Source of the DNA: Nostocoides_A vanveenii
GTDB lineage: Bacteria > Actinomycetota > Actinomycetes > Actinomycetales > Dermatophilaceae
NCBI RefSeq assembly: GCF_039531165.1
Contig: NZ_BAAAPN010000105.1
Span: 28,644-92,643, forward strand
Direction: 5' to 3'
Length of the DNA stretch: 64,000 bases
Position 1 is the first letter of the stretch. Every line of letters begins with the position of its first letter. Positions 25,690-34,292 of this stretch are shown here, piece by piece. The position numbers were made by a program, and so were the translations under genes. The notes beneath the pieces are model-generated. The model saw only the letters and a program-made list of their open reading frames with translations, did no database searches and was not told the origin of the DNA.

Positions 25690-26103
25690 CTATGCCGGCT
25701 TGCACGTGAGCACCGTGCCGGTCACCGCCAGCGCCGTGGTGCGGATCGTCGCGCGCTGCGCCACATCGACTTCCGGCCCGGCGGGGATCGTCACATCCAG
25801 CAATCCGACGGCCGCGAACGCCTGATCCATGGCCTTCAGCTGACAGGTCACCGCGACATCCGCGGGCCGGTGCACGGTGAAGCGGACGTCGACCCGCTGA
25901 GCGTCGACGACGTCATACCCGGTCGTCTGCCAGCTGACGCGCCCGTGCGTCGCCGAGACGGCGAACCAGACGACCACCGCCATGGCCGCGGCGACCCCGA
26001 GCAGGGCAAGCAGCAGCGGCCGCCGATCGATGCGCCGACCGGCTGCCTCCGCGGCGGCCTCCTCGGCGTCGAAGTCGACGTCGTTCCCGGGCAGGTTGGT
26101 CAT
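25690..26103 (-). CDS. DUF4307 membrane protein
   Basis: Actinobacterial bitopic protein of 137 residues. A charged acidic cytoplasmic start (DVDFDAEEAAAEAAGRRID) leads to one membrane span (LLLALLGVAAAMAVVVWFAV, about residues 30-49) and an extracytoplasmic beta-rich DUF4307 domain ending in a Cys-containing tail (LTCKPA). ATG 26103 is chosen for the GGAGGACTCG ribosome-binding site just upstream; an ATG 12 codons earlier has none. It is divergent from mca, with about 90 bases between them. Function unknown. Confidence 0.8.
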   Translation of the reverse strand: MTNLPGNDVDFDAEEAAAEAAGRRIDRRPLLLALLGVAAAMAVVVWFAVSATHGRVSWQTTGYDVVDAQRVDVRFTVHRPADVAVTCQLKAMDQAFAAVGLLDVTIPAGPEVDVAQRATIRTTALAVTGTVLTCKPA

Positions 26104-26193
26104 CGAGTCCTCCGGCGGTTCCGGGGTGGCCGGCGCCACGGTGCGAGAATGGGTGTTCTGTCGATCATGTCATCCACCCGGAAGAGGATTTCC

Positions 26194-27132
26194 ATGGCCA
26201 AGGGCATGCGCCTGATGTGCGTGCACGCGCACCCCGACGACGAGTCGAGCAAGGGTGCCGCGACCATGGCGAAATATGTCGCCGCCGGCGCCGAAGTGTT
26301 GGTCGTCTCCTGCACCGGGGGCGAGCGTGGCGACATTCTCAACAAGAAGCTCGCCGACGACCCCGCGGTCCTGCGTGATCTGGCTCAGGTCCGCCGCGCC
26401 GAGATGGCGCGCGCGCAAGCCATCCTCGGTGTCGACCACCACTGGCTCGGATTCGTCGATTCCGGTCTGCCGGAAGGCGATCCGCTGCCCCCTTTGCCGG
26501 AGGGGTGCTTCGCGCTGGAGCCGCTGGAGATCCCTGTCGAAGCCCTCGTCCGCGAGATCCGCCGCTTCCGCCCGCACGTGATGACGACCTATGACGAGAA
26601 CGGGGGCTACCCCCACCCCGACCACATCCGCTGCCACGACGTGTCGGCGGCCGCCTTCGTCGCCGCCGGCGACCCCGATGCCTTCCCCAGTGCCGGGCCC
26701 GCGTGGCAGCCCCTGAAGCTCTACTACAACGGCGGCTTCAGCCGCGCGCGCATCGAGACCTACCACGAGGCCCTCCTCGACCTCGGCGTGGAGAGCCCGT
26801 TTGCCGAGTGGCTGGAGCGCATGGACGGTCGCGTCGAGCGCACGGTCACCACCCGCATCGAATGCGCCGACTTCTTCGAGCAGCGCGACCAGGCGCTCCT
26901 CGCCCACGCGACCCAGATCGATCCGGACGGCTTCTTCTTTTCCGTCCCGCGCGAGGTGCAGCGTCAGGTCTGGCCCTTCGAGGATTACGAGATCGCCGCC
27001 TCCTATGTGCCCATCGCCGACGGCGAGGACGACCTCTTCGGTGGGCTCGACGCGGTCGCCGCGGCCGACGCGCTCGCGCTCGCCGCGACCGACCTGACCC
27101 TCGACCGCCGGGTCGCCCGGGTGCCCGCATGA
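26194..27132 (+). CDS. mca: Mycothiol S-conjugate amidase
   Basis: Zinc amidase that cleaves mycothiol-toxin conjugates to a mercapturic acid and GlcN-Ins, a detoxification step unique to mycothiol-making actinobacteria. 312 residues, LmbE-like fold. The zinc motif HAHPDDESS is at residue 10, with the third ligand in YPHPDHIRCHD near residue 142; CTGGERGDILNKKL is a family segment. The C-terminal YEIAASYVPIADGEDDLF is more like Mca than MshB. GAAGAGGA before ATG 26194 sets the start. A small membrane protein gene overlaps its end by 4 bases. Confidence 0.93.
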   Translation: MAKGMRLMCVHAHPDDESSKGAATMAKYVAAGAEVLVVSCTGGERGDILNKKLADDPAVLRDLAQVRRAEMARAQAILGVDHHWLGFVDSGLPEGDPLPPLPEGCFALEPLEIPVEALVREIRRFRPHVMTTYDENGGYPHPDHIRCHDVSAAAFVAAGDPDAFPSAGPAWQPLKLYYNGGFSRARIETYHEALLDLGVESPFAEWLERMDGRVERTVTTRIECADFFEQRDQALLAHATQIDPDGFFFSVPREVQRQVWPFEDYEIAASYVPIADGEDDLFGGLDAVAAADALALAATDLTLDRRVARVPA

Positions 27133-27410
27133 TCGCCGAGTTCGCCCTGGCCGGCGGTGAAGCGGACGGGAGCAGCGCCTCCAGCGGCTTCCTCGGCTTC
27201 GTCGTTTTCTTTGCTCTCGCGCTCGCCGTCTGGTTCCTCGTGCGCAATATGACCGGCCGCCTGCGCCGGATGAATTACGCCGAAACGCAACGCACCCAGG
27301 ACGCCCCTGCCGAGCCGGACGACGCCACGGCCGCTGAGGCCGACGAGCGAGCCGGGGCGGCACCGGGCGCGGAGCCGGATCCAGACCAGCCGCCGCCGGA
27401 AGCCCCCTAG
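27129..27410 (+). CDS. Small single-span membrane protein
   Basis: A 93-residue protein translated from an ATG that overlaps the mca stop (ATGA). After an acidic, Ser-rich start comes one span (GFLGFVVFFALALAVWFLV, about residues 20-38), then a basic stretch NMTGRLRRMNYAE and a long acidic Pro/Glu tail (PEPDDATAAEADERAG). Actinobacteria commonly have such a protein directly after mca. Function unknown; the positive-inside rule puts the tail in the cytoplasm. Confidence 0.8.
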   Translation: MIAEFALAGGEADGSSASSGFLGFVVFFALALAVWFLVRNMTGRLRRMNYAETQRTQDAPAEPDDATAAEADERAGAAPGAEPDPDQPPPEAP

Positions 27411-27446
27411 TTTCCTTCGTGCTGGGCCGTGTTACGCAACCACGGA

Positions 27447-27520
27447 CCTTGGCCGGGCGTCGGTCGAACTGGTCGAGCGGCAGCGAGCCTTGGCCGGGCG
27501 TCAGTCGAGCTGGGCGAGCG
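27447..27520. repeat. Two-copy direct repeat, 41-base period
   Basis: CCTTGGCCGGGCGTCGGTCG starts one copy at 27447 and a near-identical copy begins at 27488, each continuing into a GTCGAGCG-type run. It lies between the convergent small membrane gene and the prenyl synthase gene. Confidence 0.65.
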
Positions 27521-27545
27521 TAGCGAGCGCCGTGCCTTCCGGGAG

Positions 27546-28307
27546 TTAACCGCCGAAGCGGCGGTGGCGCTCGGCATACGCGCGCAGGGCCCGCAGGAAG
27601 TCGACGCGGCGGAAGTCGGGCCAGTAGGCCTCGCAGAAGTAGAACTCGCTGTGGGCGCTCTGCCAGAGCATGAAGCCGGAGAGCCGCTGCTCGCCCGACG
27701 TGCGAATGACCAGATCGGGGTCGGGTTGGCCGCGGGTGTAGAGATTGGCACCGATGTCCTCGGCGGTGAGGGATTCGGCGACGTGTTCCAGGGTGGCGCC
27801 GGCGGCGGCGCGCTCGGCCAGCAGGGCGCGGACGGCGTCGGCGATCTCCTGGCGCCCGCCGTAGCCGACGGCGACATTGACGGTCATCCCCGTCACCGAC
27901 TCGGTGGAGCGCTCAGCGGCCTTCAGCGCGGTTGCGGTGGCGGCCGGGAGCAGGTCGAGGGCCCCGACGGGGTGGATGCGCCAGCGGCCGGTGGCGGCGA
28001 GATCGGTGACGGCGTTCTCGATGATCGTCAGGAGAGGCGCGAGTTCACGTTCGGGACGCGCCAGGTTGTCGGTGGACAGCAGCCAGAGGGTCACGACCTC
28101 GACTCCCGCGTCCTCGCACCAGGTCAGGAAACCGGCGATATTGTCGGCGCCGGCCTGATGGCCGATCTTGGTGTCGGCCCCCCGGGCCGCGGCCCAGCGA
28201 CGGTTCCCGTCGAGCATCACACCGATATGCCGCGGAAGTGCCTGCCGGTCCAGACCCCGAGCGACGTGGCGCTCGTAAGCGCCATAGATCAGGTCACCGA
28301 GCGACAC
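27546..28307 (-). CDS. uppS: Isoprenyl diphosphate synthase, cis (Z) type
   Basis: Makes a long-chain or medium-chain Z-polyprenyl diphosphate (undecaprenyl- or decaprenyl-phosphate precursor) used as lipid carrier in wall and glycan synthesis. 253 residues. The catalytic loop HIGVMLDGNRRWA holds the key Asp. VTLWLLSTDNLARP, RIHPVGALDLLP, VAVGYGGRQEI and PDLVIRTSGEQRLSGFMLWQ are the family blocks, including the C-terminal RxSG motif. The long open frame continues upstream to 28553, but the GTG at 28307, preceded by AGGAG, gives the normal family length. Chain length cannot be read from sequence; actinobacteria often have two such enzymes. Confidence 0.92.
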   Translation of the reverse strand: MSLGDLIYGAYERHVARGLDRQALPRHIGVMLDGNRRWAAARGADTKIGHQAGADNIAGFLTWCEDAGVEVVTLWLLSTDNLARPERELAPLLTIIENAVTDLAATGRWRIHPVGALDLLPAATATALKAAERSTESVTGMTVNVAVGYGGRQEIADAVRALLAERAAAGATLEHVAESLTAEDIGANLYTRGQPDPDLVIRTSGEQRLSGFMLWQSAHSEFYFCEAYWPDFRRVDFLRALRAYAERHRRFGG

Positions 28308-28729
28308 CTGTGGCTGTTCTCCTGACGTATGAGGCGGCGGCCCGGTCAGGAGTACAGCAACCGTGGCCGGGTCCAACCGTAGCGCCGCGTCCGGTCTTGT
28401 CGCATGCGGACGCGGCGAAGAGTCGGCAGCAGTCGCCGGGCGGGCTCTCGCGCCGCCTGGAGCAACCCGTCCCGGCGTCACCACCCAGGCGGCCACCCGG
28501 GCGCCGCCAGGAATTCGCCAGCCGGCCGCGCGTGTCGTGCGCGGCACTTCCAACCGCCCGGCTTAGCGTGAAGCCCAAGCGGATCACCGGATCCGCCCGT
28601 GGGAGGCCAGACTTGCCGGAGCATCAGGCAGACGGGCCGGACCGGCCCGGATCGGGCCGCCCCCGGACCGCCACCTCGACCTAGGCGCGCCAGCGCCTGG
28701 CAACGGGCGTGCGCCGCAAGGAGATCCGT
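28308..28729. other. Intergenic region between uppS and PIN-PhoH gene
   Basis: 422 bases between divergent genes. Open frames cross it in several phases, but their Arg/Pro-rich translations lack family features and I do not support any. AAGGAG at 28717-28722 is the ribosome-binding site of the PhoH gene. I see no clear hairpin terminator, riboswitch or repeat; promoters of both genes must lie here but no hexamer stands out. Confidence 0.5.
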
Positions 28730-30055
28730 ATGACCGCCAATGCCGGCGTCACGCTGACGGGGGAACAACGCCGCACCTATGTCATCGACACCTCGGTGCT
28801 CCTGTCGGATCCGAAAGCCCTGCTGCGCTTCAAGGAACACGAAGTCGTCGTGCCCGTTGTCGTCGTCACCGAACTCGAGGCCAAACGCCACCACCCAGAG
28901 CTCGGCTACTTTGCCCGGTCCGCCCTGCGTTTCCTCGACGATCTGCGCATTGCCCACGGCCGGCTCGATGCCCCGGTCGCGATCGGCGACGAGGGCGGCA
29001 GCCTCCGGGTCGAACTCAACCACACCGACCCTGATGTCCTTCCGGCCGGATTCCGCTTGGGGGACAACGACACTCGGATCCTCTCGGTAGCCGCCAATCT
29101 CGCCGGCGAGGGCTTCGCGGTCACGGTGGTCAGCAAGGACCTGCCGATGCGGGTCAAGGCGGCCTCGGTGGGCCTGGACGCGCAGGAATACCGCGCCGAG
29201 ATGGCCATCGACTCCGGCTGGACCGGCTTTCGTGAACTCGACGTGCTCGCCGACGACATCGACACCCTCTACGACACCGGCCGGCTGGAGTCGGCGGACG
29301 CGGCGGAACTGCCCTGCCATACCGGCCTGAAACTGCTCTCGCCACGCGGCTCCGCACTCGGCCGGGTAGGCGCCGACAAGCAGGTGCGGCTCGTCCGCGG
29401 CGACCGCGATGCCTTCGGCTTGCACGGACGCAGCGCCGAGCAACGCATCGCCCTCGACCTGCTCCTCGATCCCGACATCGGCATCGTCTCCCTGGGCGGC
29501 CGAGCCGGCACCGGCAAGTCCGCGCTCGCCCTTTGCGCCGGTCTCGAGGCCGTGATGGAGCGCCGCGCCCACCGCAAGGTGATCGTCTTCCGTCCCCTCT
29601 ATGCCGTGGGCGGCCAGGAACTCGGCTACCTCCCGGGGACCGAGAACGAGAAGATGGGCCCGTGGGCGCAGGCCGTCTTCGACACCCTCGGGGCGGTCGT
29701 CAATGCCGAGGTCGTCGAGGAAGTCCTGGCCCGCGGCATGCTCGAAGTCCTACCGCTGACGCACGTTCGCGGTCGTTCGCTGCACGACGCCTTCGTCATC
29801 GTCGACGAGGCGCAGTCCCTCGAGCGCAATGTCCTGCTCACCGTGCTGTCGCGGATCGGCCAGAACTCCAAGGTCGTGCTGACGCACGATGTCGCCCAGC
29901 GGGACAACCTGCGTGTCGGCCGGCACGACGGGGTTGCCGCGGTCATCGAGACCCTCAAGGGCCACCCGTTGTTCGCCCACATGACCTTGAGCCGGTCCGA
30001 GCGCAGCCCGATAGCCGCCCTGGTCACCGACCTCTTGGAGGGCATCGAGCCCTGA
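28730..30055 (+). CDS. PIN-PhoH protein (PhoH2-type RNase/ATPase)
   Basis: Fusion of a PIN nuclease domain and a PhoH P-loop ATPase, 441 residues; characterised mycobacterial members are sequence-specific RNA helicase/RNases. PIN domain at residues 15-150: YVIDTSVLLSDPKALLRF (first acidic residue), VVTELEAKRHHPELGYFARS and DNDTRILSVA. PhoH domain from about 235: Walker A LGGRAGTGKSALALCAGL, YLPGTENEKMGPW, and Walker B DAFVIVDEAQSLERN. The ATG is preceded by AAGGAG. A perfect palindrome follows the gene at 30091. No antitoxin-like small gene overlaps the 5' end. Confidence 0.93.
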   Translation: MTANAGVTLTGEQRRTYVIDTSVLLSDPKALLRFKEHEVVVPVVVVTELEAKRHHPELGYFARSALRFLDDLRIAHGRLDAPVAIGDEGGSLRVELNHTDPDVLPAGFRLGDNDTRILSVAANLAGEGFAVTVVSKDLPMRVKAASVGLDAQEYRAEMAIDSGWTGFRELDVLADDIDTLYDTGRLESADAAELPCHTGLKLLSPRGSALGRVGADKQVRLVRGDRDAFGLHGRSAEQRIALDLLLDPDIGIVSLGGRAGTGKSALALCAGLEAVMERRAHRKVIVFRPLYAVGGQELGYLPGTENEKMGPWAQAVFDTLGAVVNAEVVEEVLARGMLEVLPLTHVRGRSLHDAFVIVDEAQSLERNVLLTVLSRIGQNSKVVLTHDVAQRDNLRVGRHDGVAAVIETLKGHPLFAHMTLSRSERSPIAALVTDLLEGIEP

Positions 30056-30090
30056 CGCAGCACAGGGGAGGCAGCGCGAGATCAGCCGTC

Positions 30091-30120
30091 GCCGGGTCGT
30101 TCAATTTTGAACGACCCGGC
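30091..30120. terminator. Perfect 14-bp hairpin after PIN-PhoH gene
   Basis: GCCGGGTCGTTCAA, TT, TTGAACGACCCGGC: two perfect 14-base arms separated by only two bases, so about four bases would form the real loop. It begins 35 bases after the PhoH stop and is not followed by a T tract. It could be a terminator or a binding site for a dimeric regulator of the downstream secreted protein gene. Confidence 0.6.
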
Positions 30121-30269
30121 GAAACGGGGTAAAGTATCGTTTTGATAACGACGCGCCCGCACTAGGTAGCGCGAACCTGGCCGCTGCGGCGCGGCCGAGC
30201 ACCGTGGGCGGCCGGTCAAGGCGTGCGTCGAGCGGGGCTCACCGCCTGATCTCAAGGAACTCGATCCCC

Positions 30270-31007
30270 ATGAGCAGTACCCATCTCACCCCTGCTGCAC
30301 TGCGCCGGGCCCGTATGCTGCGCCGTCGCCGCGTGAGCGTCAGTGCGATCGCCGCCGGCCTCGCCGTCGGCGCCGGAGCCCTCGGCTTGGAGTTCGCTGG
30401 CGTCTCGCCCGTCTCGGCCCTCGGCACGACCTCTGCGGCCATGCCCGCCCCGACCGCCGGTCTGGCCTCACTGCTGGCCGACCGCGATGCCGATGCCGCT
30501 TCGCGCGCGGCCGAGCGCAGTGCCCTGCCGTCGGCCGTCGCGAAGGCCGGTGGTCAGCGTGAGGTATCCGTCCAGGAGCAGGTCGCGCAGATCGACCGGG
30601 CCCGCGCCGCGGATGCGGCCGAGCGGGCGGCGGCAAAGAAGGCTTCGGCGAAGAAGGGTGCGGCCAAGAAGGCAGCCGCCAAACGCCTCGCCGCAGCGCA
30701 GGCGAACCCGCAGGCCGCGGCCCAGCGCATCATGGGCGAATACGGCTTCGGCGCCGACCAATGGATCTGCCTCAAGCAACTGTGGATCGGCGAGAGCGGT
30801 TGGAACTACCGCGCCGCCAATGCCTCGTCGGGTGCCTACGGCATCCCGCAGGCCCTGCCCGGCAGCAAGATGGCCTCGGCCGGCGCCGATTGGCAGACCA
30901 ACCCCGAGACGCAGATCCGCTGGGGCCTGGGCTATATCAAGGCGTCCTATGGCACGCCGTGCGGGGCGTTGAGCTTCTGGAACAGCCACTACCCGCACTG
31001 GTACTGA
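30270..31007 (+). CDS. Secreted transglycosylase-like (aggregation-promoting-factor-type) protein
   Basis: Exported 245-residue protein. The N-terminus is very basic (ARMLRRRRVSVS) followed by a hydrophobic signal (AIAAGLAVGAGALGLEFAGV) and a likely Ala-type cleavage site. The middle is an Ala/Lys-rich helical linker (AAKKASAKKGAAKKAAAKRL), probably cell-wall associated. The last 75 residues form a compact lysozyme-like domain with the catalytic Glu context WIGESGWNYRAANASSGAYG and IPQALPGSKMAS, like resuscitation-promoting and aggregation-promoting factors. It probably cuts or binds peptidoglycan. A long structured leader (30121-30269) precedes it. A hairpin terminator follows. Confidence 0.85.
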   Translation: MSSTHLTPAALRRARMLRRRRVSVSAIAAGLAVGAGALGLEFAGVSPVSALGTTSAAMPAPTAGLASLLADRDADAASRAAERSALPSAVAKAGGQREVSVQEQVAQIDRARAADAAERAAAKKASAKKGAAKKAAAKRLAAAQANPQAAAQRIMGEYGFGADQWICLKQLWIGESGWNYRAANASSGAYGIPQALPGSKMASAGADWQTNPETQIRWGLGYIKASYGTPCGALSFWNSHYPHWY

Positions 31008-31012
31008 TCCCC

Positions 31013-31055
31013 AGACGACGCCCGCCGCCCACTCGTTAGGGGCGGAGGCGCGTCT
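31013..31055 (+). terminator. Hairpin after transglycosylase-like gene
   Basis: AGACGACGCCCGCCGCCC pairs with GGGGCGGAGGCGCGTCT with small mismatches around the loop ACTCGTTA. Starts 6 bases after the stop codon. Confidence 0.65.
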
Positions 31056-31115
31056 GGTTCTGCGAGCGCCACAAAGGGCCTAGTGACCCCGTCAGCGTCT
31101 CGGAGTGCCTCGCGA

Positions 31116-31274
31116 TCAGGCGACCAGCACGAAGATCAGCGCGAGGATGAACCCGAGCAGGGCGCCGAACGCGATCAGCGCGTCCCGTCCCCCGTGACGC
31201 GGATACTCATCGAGTTCCAGCGCGCACATCATGCGCAGGCGCGGCGGTGCGGCGGGGTGCGGAGCCACCATCAT
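31116..31274 (-). CDS. Small single-span membrane protein
   Basis: A 52-residue protein: basic/Pro-rich N-terminus (MMVAPHPAAPPRLRM), a short polar part (ELDEYPRHGGRD) and a C-terminal span (ALIAFGALLGFILALIFVLVA) reaching the last residue. GGAGGTGGTC just before ATG 31274 supports this start over a longer one at 31361. I do not recognise a family; the ribosome-binding site and clean span argue for a real microprotein. Confidence 0.6.
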   Translation of the reverse strand: MMVAPHPAAPPRLRMMCALELDEYPRHGGRDALIAFGALLGFILALIFVLVA

Positions 31275-31365
31275 GACCACCTCCAGGCCGGGGACACCCG
31301 TGGGGTGTCGTGGTGCCTTCACGCTACGCCCGAATCGGGGCACCGGGGTGGTCACGCCCACCTAG

Positions 31366-32313
31366 TCAGAGCTTGCGCAGGCTGATCCGCTCGACCCGGT
31401 GGTGCGGTCCCTTGGTCAGCACCAGCGTCGCCCGGCTCCGAGTCGGGCGCACGTTGTGCAACAAGTTCGGGCGGTTGATGCGCTGCCAGATGTCGAGCGC
31501 GGTGGCGCGTGCCTCGTCATCGGACAGCGCGGCATACCGGCGGAAGTAGCTGTCCGGATTGGCGAAGGCGGTCTGGCGCAAGCGCAGGAAGCGCTCGACA
31601 TACCACTGTTCGATCAACTCGGCGTCGGCGTCGACATAGACCGAGAAATCGAAAAAGTCGCTGATGCTCAACGCATTTCGGCGCCGTGCGGTGCCATTGG
31701 GCGGTTGCAGGACGTTGAGGCCCTCGACGATCAGCACGTCGGGTCGGCGGACCACAACCGACTCGGCCGGCACGATGTCATAGACCAGATGCGAATACAC
31801 CGGTGCCTGCACCTCGGGCGCACCCGACTTCACCTCCGCGAGGAAGCGGATGAGCGCGGCCCGGTCATACGATTCGGGGAAGCCCTTGCGCTGCAAGAGG
31901 TTACGTCGCACGAGTTCGGCGTTCGGCAGCAAGAAGCCGTCCGTCGTGACCAGGTCGACGCGCGGGGATTCCGGCCACCGCCGCAACATTTCCTGCAGCA
32001 GGCGCGCGGTCGTCGACTTGCCGACGGCCACCGAACCGGCGACGCCGATGACGAAGGGCGTCTTCTCCGGCCGCTCACCCAAGAAGCTCGCCGTCACCCC
32101 GTTGAGTCGCTTGGTGGCCGCCACGTAGAAGGTCAGCAGGCGCGAAAGCGGCAGATAGATCTGCTCGACCTCGGTCAGGTCGATGCGCTCACCGAGTCCG
32201 GCCAGCCGGGCCACGTCGGCGGCGGTCAGGGTCAGTGGTTGGTTCTCGCGCAGACGCGCCCAGTCGTCCCGGACCAGCTCCACATACGGAGAGGTGAGCA
32301 CGGCATTGGTCAC
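31366..32313 (-). CDS. coaA: Type I pantothenate kinase
   Basis: Phosphorylates pantothenate, the first step of coenzyme A synthesis. 315 residues, normal for CoaA. Walker A is GVAGSVAVGKSTTARLLQ near residue 100. RVDLVTTDGFLLPNAEL, YDIVPAE and VLIVEGLNVLQP are the Mg/ATP and pantothenate-site blocks. The end SRATLVLTKGPHHRVERISL is conserved. The start is the GTG at 32313 (product VTNAVLTSPYVELVRDDWAR as in homologues); upstream frame is low-complexity. Divergent from glmS over about 110 bases that contain the promoters of both. Confidence 0.95.
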   Translation of the reverse strand: MTNAVLTSPYVELVRDDWARLRENQPLTLTAADVARLAGLGERIDLTEVEQIYLPLSRLLTFYVAATKRLNGVTASFLGERPEKTPFVIGVAGSVAVGKSTTARLLQEMLRRWPESPRVDLVTTDGFLLPNAELVRRNLLQRKGFPESYDRAALIRFLAEVKSGAPEVQAPVYSHLVYDIVPAESVVVRRPDVLIVEGLNVLQPPNGTARRRNALSISDFFDFSVYVDADAELIEQWYVERFLRLRQTAFANPDSYFRRYAALSDDEARATALDIWQRINRPNLLHNVRPTRSRATLVLTKGPHHRVERISLRKL

Positions 32314-32411
32314 CCGCCCATTCTTGCCCACCGGCCCGTATGCCGTGGCGTGCCCCCCGCCCACGCCGCGCCCCCCGCGTGCCGCGCTCCGCAGGGCCCG
32401 GCCCGGAACCG

Positions 32412-32417
32412 TAGTCT
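32412..32417 (+). promoter_or_regulatory. -10 element for near-leaderless glmS
   Basis: TAGTCT, 8 bases before ATG 32426, with no ribosome-binding site between. The transcript should begin one to three bases before the start codon. No glmS ribozyme-like leader is possible with such a short 5' end. Confidence 0.5.
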
Positions 32418-32425
32418 TGGGGACC

Positions 32426-34285
32426 ATGTGCGGAATCGTCGGATATGTCGGCCCCACCCTCGACGGCAAGGCTCTCGACGTCGTGATGGAGGGGCTGGCC
32501 CGGCTCGAATACCGCGGCTACGACTCGGCCGGCGTCGCCCTCGTCACGGATGAGGGCATTGAGACCGAGAAACGGGCCGGCAAACTGGAGAACCTGCGGG
32601 TCGCGCTCGACCTGCGCCCCCTCGATGACTCCCGGACCGCGATCGGGCATACGCGCTGGGCGACGCACGGCGGGCCCACCGACGGCAACGCACACCCGCA
32701 CCGCGGAGGCGAGAATGACAAACTCGCCCTGATCCACAACGGGATCATCGAGAACTTCCACTCCCTCAAGCGCGAGTTGCTTGCCCAGGGCTGGACCTTT
32801 CTCAGCGAGACCGACACCGAGGTCGCCGCCAAGCTCGTCGGGCGCGAGTTCGACCGCACCGGCGACCTGACACAGGCCATGCTCGCGGCGGTGCAGCGGC
32901 TCGAAGGCGCCTTCACCTTGCTGGCGGTGCACGCGGATCAGCCCGGGGTCGTGGTCGGCGCACGGCGCAACAGCCCGCTCGTTGTGGGCCTCGGCGAGGG
33001 CGAGAACTTCCTCGGCTCGGATGTCGCCGCCTTCATCGGATACACCCGGCACGCGCTCGAGCTTGGCCAGGACCAGATCGTCACGATCACGCCCGACGGC
33101 TACGACGTCATCGGCTTCGACGGCGCGCCGGCCGAGGGCACGCACTACGAGGTCACCTGGGACGCCGCGGCCGCCGAGAAGGGCGGCTACGCGACGTTCA
33201 TGGAGAAGGAGATCAACGAGCAGCCGCATGCAGTCGCCGACACGCTCCTCGGGCGCACCGACGAGAGCGGCCGGCTGGTGCTCGATGAGTTGCGCATCAG
33301 CGAGGAGCAGATGCGCGCCGTCGACAAAATCGTCGTCGTCGCCTGCGGCACCGCGGCGTATGCCGGCATGGTCGCCAAATATGCCATCGAACACTGGGCG
33401 CGCATCCCCGTCGAGGTCGCACTCGCCCACGAGTTCCGCTATGCCGACCCGGTCGTCGACGAGCGCACCCTGGTCGTCTCGATCAGTCAGTCCGGCGAGA
33501 CCATGGACACGCTGATGGCGGTCAAGCACGCGAACGACCTTGGGGCGCTGACGATTTCGGTCTGCAACACGCATGGATCGACCATCCCCCGCGAGTCCGA
33601 CGCGGTGCTCTACACCCACGCCGGGCCGGAGATCGCCGTGGCGTCCACCAAAGCCTTCCTCGCCCAGATCACCGCCTGCTACATCCTCGGGCTCTATCTT
33701 GCGCAGCTGCGCGGCGGCACCTATGCCGACGACGCGGCCTCGGTCATGCACGAGTTGCAGGATATCCCGGCCAAGATCAGCGACTTGCTCGGCCGGATGG
33801 ATCGCGTCAAGGAGATCGCGCGCTTCATGGCCGACACCCGCTCGGTGCTCTTCCTCGGGCGCAATGTGGGCTTCCCCGTCGCGATGGAGGGGGCGCTCAA
33901 ACTCAAGGAACTGGCATACATCCATGCCGAAGGGTTCGCTGCCGGCGAGCTCAAGCACGGCCCGATTGCGCTGATCGACGCTGGCCAGCCCGTCTTCATC
34001 ATCGTGCCCTCGCCCGACACGCCGCACGAGTTGCACAAGAAAGTCGTCTCCAACATTCAGGAGATCCGGGCCAGGGGTGCGCGCACTCTGGTCATTGCCG
34101 TCGACGGCGACGAGGACGTCGTGCCCTTCGCCGACGAGGTCATCCGCGTGCCCAAGTGTTCGCCGCTGCTGCAGCCCTTGCTGACCGTCGTGCCGCTGCA
34201 GGTCTTCGCCTTGCAGCTGTCGACGGCCAAGGGCCTAGACGTCGACCAGCCGCGTAATCTCGCCAAGTCCGTCACGGTGGAGTGA
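32426..34285 (+). CDS. glmS: Glucosamine-fructose-6-phosphate aminotransferase
   Basis: Makes glucosamine 6-phosphate from fructose 6-phosphate and glutamine, the first step to UDP-GlcNAc for peptidoglycan. In actinobacteria the same precursor pool also feeds mycothiol. 619 residues. MCGIVGYVGPTLDGKA exposes the catalytic Cys after Met removal. The glutaminase domain continues with RLEYRGYDSAGVAL and HTRWATHGGPTDGNAHPH. Two SIS isomerase domains follow (SISQSGETMDTLMA; the second around GRNVGFPVAMEGALKLKE). The C-terminal DQPRNLAKSVTVE is the conserved tail. acpS follows after 7 bases. Confidence 0.97.
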   Translation: MCGIVGYVGPTLDGKALDVVMEGLARLEYRGYDSAGVALVTDEGIETEKRAGKLENLRVALDLRPLDDSRTAIGHTRWATHGGPTDGNAHPHRGGENDKLALIHNGIIENFHSLKRELLAQGWTFLSETDTEVAAKLVGREFDRTGDLTQAMLAAVQRLEGAFTLLAVHADQPGVVVGARRNSPLVVGLGEGENFLGSDVAAFIGYTRHALELGQDQIVTITPDGYDVIGFDGAPAEGTHYEVTWDAAAAEKGGYATFMEKEINEQPHAVADTLLGRTDESGRLVLDELRISEEQMRAVDKIVVVACGTAAYAGMVAKYAIEHWARIPVEVALAHEFRYADPVVDERTLVVSISQSGETMDTLMAVKHANDLGALTISVCNTHGSTIPRESDAVLYTHAGPEIAVASTKAFLAQITACYILGLYLAQLRGGTYADDAASVMHELQDIPAKISDLLGRMDRVKEIARFMADTRSVLFLGRNVGFPVAMEGALKLKELAYIHAEGFAAGELKHGPIALIDAGQPVFIIVPSPDTPHELHKKVVSNIQEIRARGARTLVIAVDGDEDVVPFADEVIRVPKCSPLLQPLLTVVPLQVFALQLSTAKGLDVDQPRNLAKSVTVE

Positions 34286-34292
34286 CCCGGCG

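Noticed and set aside
28238..28684. Plus-strand open frame across the uppS-phoH gap
   Set aside because: Pro/Arg-rich, overlaps uppS, no ribosome-binding site, no recognisable domain.
30121..30269. ydaO/c-di-AMP riboswitch before the transglycosylase-like gene
   Set aside because: The position fits but I cannot find the conserved core sequence, so no riboswitch is called.
32313..32426. glmS ribozyme upstream of glmS
   Set aside because: The predicted transcript begins within a few bases of the ATG, leaving no room for it, and the ribozyme is a Firmicutes feature.
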